DNA from: Brevundimonas sp.
GTDB lineage: Bacteria; Pseudomonadota; Alphaproteobacteria; Caulobacterales; Caulobacteraceae
NCBI GenBank assembly: GCA_016742215.1
Contig: JACVCC010000003.1
Location: forward strand, 62,001-126,000
Length of the DNA: 64,000 nt
Reading direction: 5' to 3'
Below, piece by piece: positions 43,715 to 54,273 of the stretch. Both the position numbers and the translations under genes were made by a program. Numbering within the stretch: the first letter of the stretch is position 1; every line of letters begins with the position of its first letter. Below the pieces are notes generated by a model. It did not search any database and had not been told where the DNA came from. It saw only the letters and a program-made list of their open reading frames with translations.

Positions 43715-44455
43715 GTGGAACTCGAATGCTATCCGATGACGCAAACGCCGCCGGACCTGGTGCCCGGTCGTCAGTCGCGCAACTGGATGGACGCCTTCGC
43801 CAGCCGGCATCCCTATCGCTGCCTGCCGCTGAACATGGCCAATACGACGGGCTGGGAGATCCTTTGCCCCTTCACCTTCACCGCTGAATGGAACGGCGGG
43901 CCGCGGCAAGAAGACATCGTCATCACGCCGGAGCGGCCGCAGCCGAACATCACCCACGTTGTCACGTCGCACTTCTCGCGCGGGGTGCTGACCATGCACC
44001 CGCAGTATCTGTTCCGGACGCCGCCGGGCTGGGGCCTGCTGGCGGGCGGGTCGCCGAACCATGTGAAGGACGGCATCCAGCCGCTGGTCGGGCTGATCGA
44101 GACCGACTGGCTGCCCTTCCCCTTCACGATGAACTGGATCTTCACGCGGCCGGGCCGGGTCAAGTTCGAGAAGGGCGAGCCGTTCTGCTTCATCACCCCG
44201 ATCGAGCACCGCAAGGCCGAGGTGTTCCAGCCGGTGATCCGGACGCTGGAATCCAATCCTAACATGGCCGGGCAGTTCGAGGCCTGGAACCGGGCGCGGA
44301 CCGACTTCAACAAGCGGCTGGCGTCGGGCGATCCGGACGCGGCCAAGGAGGCGTGGCAGCGCTTCTACTTCAAGGGCGAGATCCCCGAGGACCTGGGCAC
44401 CGCGCCGGACACGCATGCGAACAAGCGGCGGCTGAAGAGCCCACGGATCGGATAG
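43715..44455 (+). CDS. DUF6065-family protein
   Basis: The 246-residue protein begins MELECYPMTQTPPDLVPG and contains RNWMDAFASRHPYRCLPLNM, ANTTGWEILCPFTFTAEWNG, VTSHFSRGVLTMHPQYLFRT, FPFTMNWIFTRPGRVKFEKG and an acidic helical tail. This is the layout of the uncharacterised DUF6065 family. It is Trp/Pro-rich in the core and has no signal peptide. A GTG start at 43715 follows CGGAGA. No function is known to me. Confidence 0.8.
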   Translation: MELECYPMTQTPPDLVPGRQSRNWMDAFASRHPYRCLPLNMANTTGWEILCPFTFTAEWNGGPRQEDIVITPERPQPNITHVVTSHFSRGVLTMHPQYLFRTPPGWGLLAGGSPNHVKDGIQPLVGLIETDWLPFPFTMNWIFTRPGRVKFEKGEPFCFITPIEHRKAEVFQPVIRTLESNPNMAGQFEAWNRARTDFNKRLASGDPDAAKEAWQRFYFKGEIPEDLGTAPDTHANKRRLKSPRIG

Positions 44456-44472
44456 AACACGGAGCGTGGATC

Positions 44473-44542
44473 AGTGATTGGTGGTTAGTGATGAGTGGTT
44501 GTCCGCGCTCGCGGACTCCATCGACACTAACCACTAACCACT
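44473..44542. repeat. Heptamer repeat hairpin, copy B (AGTGATT/AGTGGTT units)
   Basis: Four units at 44473-44500 (AGTGATT, GGTGGTT, AGTGATG, AGTGGTT) face two inverted units at 44529-44542 (AACCACT, AACCACT). The right arm reaches the stop codon of the CC0125-type lipoprotein gene, and the element sits between two converging genes. Confidence 0.82.
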
Positions 44543-45090
44543 CACATCGACCGCGGGACCCGCGAGCCGAGGTTGTCGATGACTTCGCGGGCGTCGAAGG
44601 CGTTCGGATCGTTGGCCGGCTTGGCGCCGCGGCCCATGACGATCTCGGACGAGGCCTCGTAGCGCTCGATCTGGCGGACATCGAAGTCCGGTCCGAACGG
44701 ATCGCGCCACGGGCTCCAGTAGCCGCTGCGATAGTAGCGCCACGACGGGCCCCAGAACGGACGGTACCGGTCGTAGTAGAACGGATCGCGGATGCCCTGC
44801 AGGCGGACGTCACGGTCGGTGGCCCGGTTCACGGTGGCGAACCAGTCATAGCCGTTCTCGCGCGTCAGCTCGGCGGCGCGCAGGAGCAGGGACATCTCGA
44901 CCTGGTCGCGCGAGGTGACCGAGTTGCCGGCGAAGTTGATGCGATAGCGGTCGGAATCGATCCGCTGTTCGGAATAGCCGTAGCGGCTGTCCGGGCCGGC
45001 CGGGCCGTAGGGGGTGGCCGTGGCGCAGGCCGACAGGGCCAGCGCGGCCGCCGCCGCCAGCAGGACAGGCTTCAGAAGGCGGGTGTTCAT
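44542..45090 (-). CDS. CC0125/CC1285-type lipoprotein
   Basis: The 182-residue protein has a signal peptide with lipobox LSAC (LAAAAALALSACATATPYGP). The mature part contains RYRINFAGNSVTSRDQVEMS, LLLRAAELTRENGYDWFATV and an aromatic, Arg/Pro/Tyr-rich middle (FYYDRYRPFWGPSWRYYRSG). This matches a lipoprotein family named after Caulobacter genes CC0125 and CC1285. Function is unknown; it is expected to be membrane-anchored. I chose the ATG at 45090, since the open frame upstream does not fit a signal peptide. Confidence 0.82.
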   Translation of the reverse strand: MNTRLLKPVLLAAAAALALSACATATPYGPAGPDSRYGYSEQRIDSDRYRINFAGNSVTSRDQVEMSLLLRAAELTRENGYDWFATVNRATDRDVRLQGIRDPFYYDRYRPFWGPSWRYYRSGYWSPWRDPFGPDFDVRQIERYEASSEIVMGRGAKPANDPNAFDAREVIDNLGSRVPRSM

Positions 45091-45172
45091 GGGAGTACTC
45101 CTTGACGCGCCACAACGCGCCCTGTCGGCTGAACGAGACATGAACAAACCGGTTCCCCGGCCGAACAAGCTC

Positions 45173-45805
45173 TTATAATCGCGAGAGAATAAGCACGGCC
45201 GCAGCCAGCAGCAGGGCGCCGGTCAGCAGGGCGAACCCGCGACGAAAGCGGGGCTCGGACATGCGCCGGGCCAGGGCGGCTCCACCCAGACCGTAGGCGG
45301 ACATGCTCAGCACGTCCATGCCGATGGTGGCCAGGGCGAACAGGGCCAACTGCGGCGCGGCGGGTCGGTTCACGTCCAGAAAGGGCGGAAGCACGGCGGT
45401 GAAGAACAGCACGGCCTTGGGATTGGCGATCTGCACCATGAAGCCGTCGACGATCGCGCTACGGCCCATCTTCACCGCCGGAGCGTGAGGATCAGCGGCG
45501 GTCGCAAAGGCCCCGCGCAGGGCCTGGACGCCGAGCCAGCCGACATACAGGGCGCCGCCGATGGAGATCAGGCGGAAGACTTGCGGAAAGGCGACGACGA
45601 GGGCGCCGAGGCCGAGAGCCGCCGCGCCGAACCAGACCAGGGTGGCCGAGTTCATGCCGACGACGCCCAGCAGCGCGCCGGCGGGACCGCGCTGAACGCC
45701 GTTGGCGACCGAAAAGACATTGGCCGGCCCCGGCGTGATCGCCATGACGGCCATCACGCCCAGGAAGGTCGCGTAGAGATGCGGATCGACAGGAAACTGC
45801 GCCAT
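45173..45805 (-). CDS. LysE-family translocator (amino-acid/metabolite exporter)
   Basis: The 210-residue protein has six predicted membrane helices and the family signature VMAITPGPANVFSVANGVQR near the N-terminus, then GAALYVGWLGVQALRGAF-like and MVQIANPKAVLFFTAVLPPF, also conserved in RhtB/LysE exporters. The exported substrate cannot be predicted. It is not coupled to neighbours. The ATG at 45805 gives MAQFPVDPHLYATFLGVM as expected. Confidence 0.87.
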   Translation of the reverse strand: MAQFPVDPHLYATFLGVMAVMAITPGPANVFSVANGVQRGPAGALLGVVGMNSATLVWFGAAALGLGALVVAFPQVFRLISIGGALYVGWLGVQALRGAFATAADPHAPAVKMGRSAIVDGFMVQIANPKAVLFFTAVLPPFLDVNRPAAPQLALFALATIGMDVLSMSAYGLGGAALARRMSEPRFRRGFALLTGALLLAAAVLILSRL

Positions 45806-45870
45806 TCGCCCCTGTCGGGCGACAGGGGCTGTCGGTCAAGATGTCGCAGGCGCCTATGCGACGGATGCGA

Positions 45871-46431
45871 TCAGGCGCCGGTCTTTGCCGCGGGGGCCGG
45901 GGTGGCGATCTCGACCGCGACGGCGTCGACGGCCTCGACCTCGTTCATGGCCTCGTCGACCTCGTCCATCGCCTCGCCGATCGCATACTGGGCCATCAGG
46001 GCGTAGGTCTGCATGTGCTCCGGGTCCTGCGAGGCCCAGGCGCCGTTCATGGCCATGCCCTGACCGACGGCGAGGGCGCCGGACAGATCGACGTCCGTCA
46101 TGGCCGCGGTGATCAGGCCTTCCAGATCAATGTTGGCCAGGGCCTCGCCGGCGATGGCGGAGGCGTGCTCGGTCACCTCGGCGGTGAAGGCCTCGACGTC
46201 CGGGGCGTATTCGCTCCAGAGGGCGGCGATGCGCGCCTCCTTCTGCTGTTCGGACAGGCTGGCGTCGTCGCCGATGGCCTCGGCGCGCTCGCCGAAGGCC
46301 TCCATGCGGGCCTCGAACCGCTCGGCGGCGGCCTCGATGGCGGTCTCGGCGTCGGACTTCTGCGGATCGGCGACGGCCTGCGACAGGGGCAGCAGGGCGA
46401 GGGCGGCGGCGAGGGAGAGGGCCTTGATCAT
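45871..46431 (-). CDS. Exported helical protein of unknown function (paralogue A)
   Basis: The 186-residue product has a Sec signal peptide (MIKALSLAAALALLPLSQAV, cut after VADP region) and an acidic, Ala/Glu-rich helical mature region (AAAERFEARMEAFGERAEAI, LSEQQKEARIAALWSEYAPD). I recognise no family. Its central part resembles the next upstream gene at 46510-46956, suggesting duplication. It ends in an Ala/Pro/Val-rich tail. Likely periplasmic. Confidence 0.65.
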   Translation of the reverse strand: MIKALSLAAALALLPLSQAVADPQKSDAETAIEAAAERFEARMEAFGERAEAIGDDASLSEQQKEARIAALWSEYAPDVEAFTAEVTEHASAIAGEALANIDLEGLITAAMTDVDLSGALAVGQGMAMNGAWASQDPEHMQTYALMAQYAIGEAMDEVDEAMNEVEAVDAVAVEIATPAPAAKTGA

Positions 46432-46509
46432 GGTCGGGCTCCTGAAAAAGCTGCCCGGAAGGTCCGCCCAACGCCCCGCGACCTCAAGTGAAATCGCGGT
46501 AAGGCGGGA

Positions 46510-46956
46510 TCACTCGCCGTCGTCGTCGGGCCGCTCACCGGTGATCAGCATCTGTGCGAGGCGCTCGGGGAGGACGTCGCGCACCATGGCCGCGGCCTGG
46601 GCGGCCTGTTCGGCGGTCGCGCCCTCCGAGGTCGCCTGCATCATGATCATGGCCTCGAGCGCCGCGCTGAACTCGTCGAGCACGGGCTGCTTCTCGGCCA
46701 GCAGGGCGCGGATGCGGGCGTCCTTGTCGGCGGCCGGCAGGGCGGCGTCGGTGCGGATCGCAGCGGCGCGCGGCTCCAGCTCTTCCATGGTGGCCTCGAG
46801 CGCCTCGCCGGCGGCCTGGATGCGGGTGATGACCGCCATCTGCTCGGGCGTCGGACCGGCGGGCTGGGCGGGAGCGGCCGGCGGCGCGTGCGGCGCGGCG
46901 GGCGCGTCCTGCGGCGAGGCAAACAGGGCGGCGGCGATGATCAGGGAAGCCAGCAC
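46510..46956 (-). CDS. Exported helical protein of unknown function (paralogue B)
   Basis: A GTG at 46956 with CGAGG upstream gives a 148-residue product with signal peptide VLASLIIAAALFASPQDAPA, a Pro/Ala linker and an acidic helical part (RIQAAGEALEATMEELEPRA, LPAADKDARIRALLAEKQPV). An ATG at 47001 in frame would add 15 residues but spoil the signal peptide. The DARIRALLAEK segment aligns with EARIAALWSEY in paralogue A, in the same place relative to a preceding A-I-x-x-D-A-x-L. No known family. Confidence 0.6.
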   Translation of the reverse strand: MLASLIIAAALFASPQDAPAAPHAPPAAPAQPAGPTPEQMAVITRIQAAGEALEATMEELEPRAAAIRTDAALPAADKDARIRALLAEKQPVLDEFSAALEAMIMMQATSEGATAEQAAQAAAMVRDVLPERLAQMLITGERPDDDGE

Positions 46957-47026
46957 GGAAACCTCGGAAGGCGGGTGAAAGGAATTACAATCCTGCCTCA
47001 CCCGCCCGCCGAACGCGAGCTTTGCT

Positions 47027-48268
47027 TCAGCCCTTGTCGCGGGCGTCCCGCTTGCCCAGCACGCGCAGGCGCAGGGCGTTCAGCTTGATGAAGCCGGCGG
47101 CGTCGCGGTGGTCATAGGCCACGGCGCCCTCCTCGAAGGTCACGAGATCCTGGTCGTACAGGCTGTTCGGGCTCTCGCGGCCGATGATGGTGACATTGCC
47201 CTTGTAGAGCTTCACCCGCACCGTGCCCGAGACCTTGGTCTGCGAGTGGTCGATGGCGGCCTGCAGCATCTCGCGCTCGGGCGAGAACCAGAAGCCGTTG
47301 TAGATCAGGTGGGCGTACTTGACCGCCAGCTCGTCCTTCAGGTGCATGGCGCCGCGGTCGAGCGTGATCGACTCGATGCCACGGTGGGCTGCCAGCAGGA
47401 TCGTGCCGCCCGGGGTCTCGTAGACGCCGCGCGACTTCATGCCGACGAAGCGGTTCTCGACCAGGTCGAGGCGGCCGACGCCGTTGTCGTGGCCCAGCTC
47501 ATTCAGCTTCGTCAGGATGGTCGCCGGGCTCATGGCCACGCCGTCGATCGAGACCGCGTCGCCCTTCTCGAAGCCGAGGGTGAAGACGGTCGGCGTGTCC
47601 GGCGCGTCTTCCGGCGATATGGTGCGCTGGTGGACGAACTCGGGCGCCTCGACGGCCGGGTCCTCCAGGACCTTACCTTCGGACGACGAGTGCAGCAGGT
47701 TTGCGTCGACCGAGAACGGGGCCTCGCCGCGCTTGTCCTTGGCGATCGGAATCTGGTGCTTCTCGGCGAAGTCCAGCAGCGCCTCGCGGCTGCGGAACTC
47801 CCACTCGCGCCACGGGGCGATGACGTGAATGTCCGGCTCCAGCGCGTAGTAGCCGAGCTCGAAACGGACCTGGTCGTTCCCCTTGCCGGTGGCGCCGTGG
47901 CAGACGGCGTCGGCGCCGACCTGACGGGCGATCTCGATCTGGCGCTTGGCGATCAGCGGCCGCGCGATCGAGGTGCCGAGCAGGTACTGGCCCTCGTACA
48001 CGGTGTTGGCGCGGAACATCGGGAAGACGAAGTCTCGCACGAACTCCTCGCGCAGGTCGTCGATGAAGATGTTCTCGGGCTTGATGCCCATCTTCAGCGC
48101 CTTCTCGCGCGCCGGCCCGAGCTCCTCGCCCTGGCCCAGATCGGCGGTAAAGGTGACGACCTCGGCGTTATACTCGGTCTGCAGCCATTTCAGGATGATC
48201 GAGGTGTCCAGGCCGCCCGAATAGGCGAGCACGACTTTCTTGACGGGCTTGTCAGCGGCTTGGGTCAT
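47027..48268 (-). CDS. argG: Argininosuccinate synthase
   Basis: ArgG joins citrulline and aspartate using ATP in arginine synthesis. The predicted 413-residue protein has the PP-motif [60 protein letters not shown], and [20 protein letters not shown], all typical. The ATG at 48268 ([11 protein letters not shown]) was chosen; an in-frame extension to 48412 has no family similarity. It is transcribed alone and diverges from the aldo/keto-reductase-like gene. Confidence 0.95.
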   Translation of the reverse strand: MTQAADKPVKKVVLAYSGGLDTSIILKWLQTEYNAEVVTFTADLGQGEELGPAREKALKMGIKPENIFIDDLREEFVRDFVFPMFRANTVYEGQYLLGTSIARPLIAKRQIEIARQVGADAVCHGATGKGNDQVRFELGYYALEPDIHVIAPWREWEFRSREALLDFAEKHQIPIAKDKRGEAPFSVDANLLHSSSEGKVLEDPAVEAPEFVHQRTISPEDAPDTPTVFTLGFEKGDAVSIDGVAMSPATILTKLNELGHDNGVGRLDLVENRFVGMKSRGVYETPGGTILLAAHRGIESITLDRGAMHLKDELAVKYAHLIYNGFWFSPEREMLQAAIDHSQTKVSGTVRVKLYKGNVTIIGRESPNSLYDQDLVTFEEGAVAYDHRDAAGFIKLNALRLRVLGKRDARDKG

Positions 48269-48457
48269 CAGCGGGTCCTTGAACCGACGCGGGGAGGCGT
48301 TTCTGGCGGCGCTTAAAGGGCCAGATGACCTGCGATGCAAGGGCAGGAATGCGGCGTGGATCCGAATGACCCGATCAGGGCGACCGATGTTCGACGGGTA
48401 AGGATTGCTCAACGTCCTGGAAGGGCCGTCTTAAACATTGCCGGTCATGCTCCGTGG

Positions 48458-49357
48458 GTGAACCTGAATCGCGCCCAGTCTCCGGTCGAAAAACTCGCCG
48501 TGGCCATCGTGCATGAGCCGACCCGCGCGTCGCCGCCGCACGCGGGCGCGCGCGAGGAATCGCTGCGCATCCTGCTGCAGACGGCGGGCGACGCGGGCGT
48601 CACCCTGATCGCCACCCAGCCGGGCGGAGACGGCGAGCGACTGCTGGGTCAGGCCTGGCCCTTCCCTTCGCCCTTCCAGGTTTCTGTTCGGACCGTTTCG
48701 ATCGCCGACGGCGTGGATCGCGTCGAGGCGCGCGCGCGCCGCTCGCTGGAGCGACTGGGCCTGCCCCGCGGCGACGTACTGCTGGCCTCGTCGGCGTCGG
48801 ACCTCGCCGGAGCGGAGGGTCGCGCCCTGTGGGACCGGATGCTGGCGCTGAAGGCGCGCGGCCTGTTCCGACGCATCGGCTTCCGCGCAACGATGGAGGA
48901 CGGCCCGGCCCTGCTGGCGCGCCGCTATCAGCCCGATGTGGTGCAGATGCCCTGCAACCTGCTGGATCAGCGGCCGCATCGGACCGGCGTGCTGGACGAG
49001 CTGGCCGCGCTGGGCGTGGACATTCACGCCTCGTCGGTTTTCGCCGACGGCGCCCTGTTCATGAGCGGCGACGTCCTGCCGCCCGAGATGGCCGGTCAGG
49101 CCCATCAGCTGTCGCGCATCCGTCGCCGTCTGGCCGAGGCGCGCGTCGATCCGATGCAGGCGACCCTGGCCTATACGCTGAACCTGCCGCAGGTGACCGC
49201 CGTGGTGGCCAGCGTGGCTTCTGCGGCGGAACTGCGCGCCATGCTGGCGGCGGCCCATGCCCCGGCGCCCGCCCTGGACTGGGAGGCGCTCCAGCTGGAG
49301 CAGCCGGCCGTCCTGACGACGGCCGGCGCCCGCAACCGGATCAGTAGCGCAGCCTGA
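48458..49357 (+). CDS. Aldo/keto-reductase-family protein, possibly catalytically degenerate
   Basis: From a tentative GTG at 48458 the product has 299 residues. The middle and C-terminal parts follow the AKR barrel: ARARRSLERLGLPRGDVLLA, LKARGLFRRIGFRATMEDGP, YQPDVVQMPCNLLDQRPHRT, and ATLAYTLNLPQVTAVVASVA. I cannot find the usual catalytic Tyr and Lys: the expected AxxYG segment reads IATQPGGDGERLLGQAW. The start is uncertain; GTG at 48500 is another option. The gene overlaps the end of the TonB receptor by 17 bases in convergent orientation. It may bind NADPH or sugar without catalysis, but that is a guess. Confidence 0.65.
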   Translation: MNLNRAQSPVEKLAVAIVHEPTRASPPHAGAREESLRILLQTAGDAGVTLIATQPGGDGERLLGQAWPFPSPFQVSVRTVSIADGVDRVEARARRSLERLGLPRGDVLLASSASDLAGAEGRALWDRMLALKARGLFRRIGFRATMEDGPALLARRYQPDVVQMPCNLLDQRPHRTGVLDELAALGVDIHASSVFADGALFMSGDVLPPEMAGQAHQLSRIRRRLAEARVDPMQATLAYTLNLPQVTAVVASVASAAELRAMLAAAHAPAPALDWEALQLEQPAVLTTAGARNRISSAA

Positions 49358-51173
49358 TCCCGACGTAGCCGGAACGTCCCGGCTCTCCGTAACCCAGCAC
49401 CTGCTGATAGTGCTCGTCCGCGAGGTTCTCGACGCGCGCCGTCAGGGTGACGTTGTCGTTGAGTTCGTATGCGGCGTTCAGGTTGGCTGTGACGAAGCTG
49501 TCGCGGACCGGGGCCGTGGCCGAGTTGGTGTCCCGCTGGTCGCCCTCGGCGCGGACCGTCAGGGCGCCGGACAGGCGGTCGCCGGTCCAGCCCAGGGCCG
49601 CCGAGCCGGCATGCTCGGGGATGCGGGCCAGGGCGATGCCCGTGGTCTCGTCCTGCGCGTCGGTCCAGCTGTAAGCCAGGCTCAGGTCGAAGCCGCCGCC
49701 CAGGATGGCGCGGCCTTCCAGCTCGACGCCGTCCGTCGCCGTCTCGGCGATGTTGACGTAGTAGCTGTCGAAGGTCGTCGTATCGAAGAAGTAGGTGATC
49801 TGGTCCTCGACGCCGAGGTGGTAGATCGTGGCGCGGGCCTCGATCCGGTCGTCCGACGAGCGCCAGCCGATGGCCGCTTCATAGCCCTCGGCCTTTTCGG
49901 GACGCAGGGTCGGGAAGGGGACCGACGAGAAGCAGAAGTCGCAGACGGCCTGGCTGACCGACGGCGCCTTGAACCCCGTGCCGTACGCGCCCGACAGGGT
50001 GAAGCCGTAGCCAAGCTCGTAGGCCGCCGAGATCCGGCCGGTGGCCTTCGAGCCGAAGTCGTCGGTGTCGTCGAAGCGCAGGCCGCCGGTGACGCTCAGG
50101 GCGTCGCTGACCTGATAGCGGCCGGTGGCGAAGACCGAGGACGTGCCGAGATCGACGCTGTCGCCGGTCGAGATGCTGCCGCTGCTTTCCTCGCGCTCGG
50201 CGCCGAAGGCATAGGTCGCCGCTCCGGTCTCGCCATTGGCCTGCCAGCGATACGCCTGACGATCAGCCTCGAAGACCGAGCCGAAGGCGCTGAAGGTCTC
50301 GCGCTCGATGTCCGAGGCCGAGACGCTGAACTGGTGCTCCAGACCCAGGGCCTGAACCGTGGCGCGGGCGAAGCCGGACCACTGTTCCGACCCGGAGCGG
50401 TCGGCGTTGTCCTGCACCGGGAAGCCGTTATCGAGGTCGGCCTCGCTCTGCGACCAGCGGGCCGAACCGTCGAAGCGGACGCCGGGCGAAACGGAATAGC
50501 GGCCGCGAACGCCGACGGTGGTGTTCTCGAAGCCGTCGGCCTCGGGGTTGCCGTTGGCCTCGTCGGCGACCGAGATGCCGTTGGTGTCGAAGCGCGAGAC
50601 ATAGCCGCCCAGCGCCCATGTCTCGTTGGCCGTGCCGACGGCGACGCGGCCGCGGACGGTGTCGAAGCTGCCGGTCTCGGCCTCGGCGCGCAGGCCGTCG
50701 ATCTCCTTGGTAGTGAAGGCGATCACGCCGCCGATGGCGTCCGAACCCCACAGCGAGGACTGCGGGCCCGACAGGACCTCGATGCGTTCGATGTCGCCCA
50801 GGTCGAAGCCCGAGAAGTCATAGGCGCCGTTGGGCTCGGCGGCGTCGTTGACCGGGGCGCCGTCGACGAGGACCAGGGTCTTGCCCGGCGTCGCGCCGCG
50901 CATGCGGACCTGGGCCACGCCGCCGAACGCGCCCGAACGGGTCACGGACAGGCCGGGCACGTCGGCCAAGATGTCGGCGGCGAAGACCGCGCCGCGCTGT
51001 TCGATGGTCGCCGCGTCGATGACGCGGGCGCCGGGAGTGTCCTCGACGATGGCCGGAATGCGGGTGGCGGTGACCACCACTTCGGGAAGGGCAGCATCCT
51101 GCGCCTGCTGGGCGAGGGCGGACGAGGGGACGAGCACGGCCGCGGCCGTGGCGAGAAGAAGGGATCGCGTCAT
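49341..51173 (-). CDS. btuB: TonB-dependent outer-membrane receptor, probable cobalamin receptor BtuB
   Basis: The 610-residue protein has a signal peptide (MTRSLLLATAAAVLVPSSAL), a TonB box-like EVVVTATRIP, a plug domain (VPGLSVTRSGAFGGVAQVRM, GATPGKTLVLVDGAPVNDAA, RIEVLSGPQSSLWGSDAIGG) and a 22-strand-type barrel ending in RSGYVGIRLRY with the terminal aromatic residue of outer-membrane proteins. Behind a cobalamin riboswitch, it is most likely the vitamin B12 receptor. I chose the ATG at 51173, with GGAG upstream at good spacing. Inner-membrane BtuCD is not in the window. Confidence 0.9.
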   Translation of the reverse strand: MTRSLLLATAAAVLVPSSALAQQAQDAALPEVVVTATRIPAIVEDTPGARVIDAATIEQRGAVFAADILADVPGLSVTRSGAFGGVAQVRMRGATPGKTLVLVDGAPVNDAAEPNGAYDFSGFDLGDIERIEVLSGPQSSLWGSDAIGGVIAFTTKEIDGLRAEAETGSFDTVRGRVAVGTANETWALGGYVSRFDTNGISVADEANGNPEADGFENTTVGVRGRYSVSPGVRFDGSARWSQSEADLDNGFPVQDNADRSGSEQWSGFARATVQALGLEHQFSVSASDIERETFSAFGSVFEADRQAYRWQANGETGAATYAFGAEREESSGSISTGDSVDLGTSSVFATGRYQVSDALSVTGGLRFDDTDDFGSKATGRISAAYELGYGFTLSGAYGTGFKAPSVSQAVCDFCFSSVPFPTLRPEKAEGYEAAIGWRSSDDRIEARATIYHLGVEDQITYFFDTTTFDSYYVNIAETATDGVELEGRAILGGGFDLSLAYSWTDAQDETTGIALARIPEHAGSAALGWTGDRLSGALTVRAEGDQRDTNSATAPVRDSFVTANLNAAYELNDNVTLTARVENLADEHYQQVLGYGEPGRSGYVGIRLRY

Positions 51174-51190
51174 TTGCGAAACTCCGTCGG

Positions 51191-51217
51191 GCCACCGCGC
51201 GAACGCGTCGCGGTGGC
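51191..51217 (-). promoter_or_regulatory. Stable hairpin before the btuB ribosome-binding site
   Basis: GCCACCGCG and CGCGGTGGC form a 9-bp stem with a nine-base loop just upstream of the GGAG and start codon of btuB. There is no T-run, so it is more likely part of a translational expression platform for the riboswitch than a terminator. The link is inferred. Confidence 0.5.
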
Positions 51218-51317
51218 GTGAATGGCGACCGACCTCGCCCGGAAGGGGCGGCGCAGGGGTCGGGTCGCCTCGACGGAACACCGCGTCTCTGTCTGGTCCC
51301 GGACAGCGGACGGACGA

Positions 51318-51484
51318 CGTCGGCGGCCAGGTCTCCTGGCTTGCGGGTCAATGATGGACGATCACGCCTTCCCGGGGGCTCCCAGTGGCGCCGGAGCGGA
51401 TGCTCCGGATCGATCGGCCGTCTCGCCGCCTACAGTTGCGGGCACAGCCGCGGTTTCGCACCGCGTTCCCTTAACCGCCTGCGC
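51318..51484 (-). promoter_or_regulatory. Cobalamin (AdoCbl-type) riboswitch controlling btuB
   Basis: Read on the minus strand the region has the conserved core in order: GGGAACGCGGTGCGAAACCG, GGCTGTGCCCGCAACTGTAG, a variable hairpin GGAGCATCCGCTCC, CCACTGGGAGCC, GGGAAGGC, CCCGCAAGCCAGGAGACCTG (the B12 box AGCCAGGAGACCTG). GGCGG at the 5' end and CCGCC at the 3' end can close P1. When bound by cobalamin it should repress the receptor gene. The 130 or so bases after it reach the btuB start. Confidence 0.93.
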
Positions 51485-51570
51485 CGCCTATCGCAGCGCA
51501 GCGAAGCTTGTGCAAGACGAACGGATCGCGCTTGAGACGTCGGCTTCGATCCGTCACCCTGCCGACACGC

Positions 51571-54269
<2,699 letters not shown>

Positions 54270-54273
<4 letters not shown>

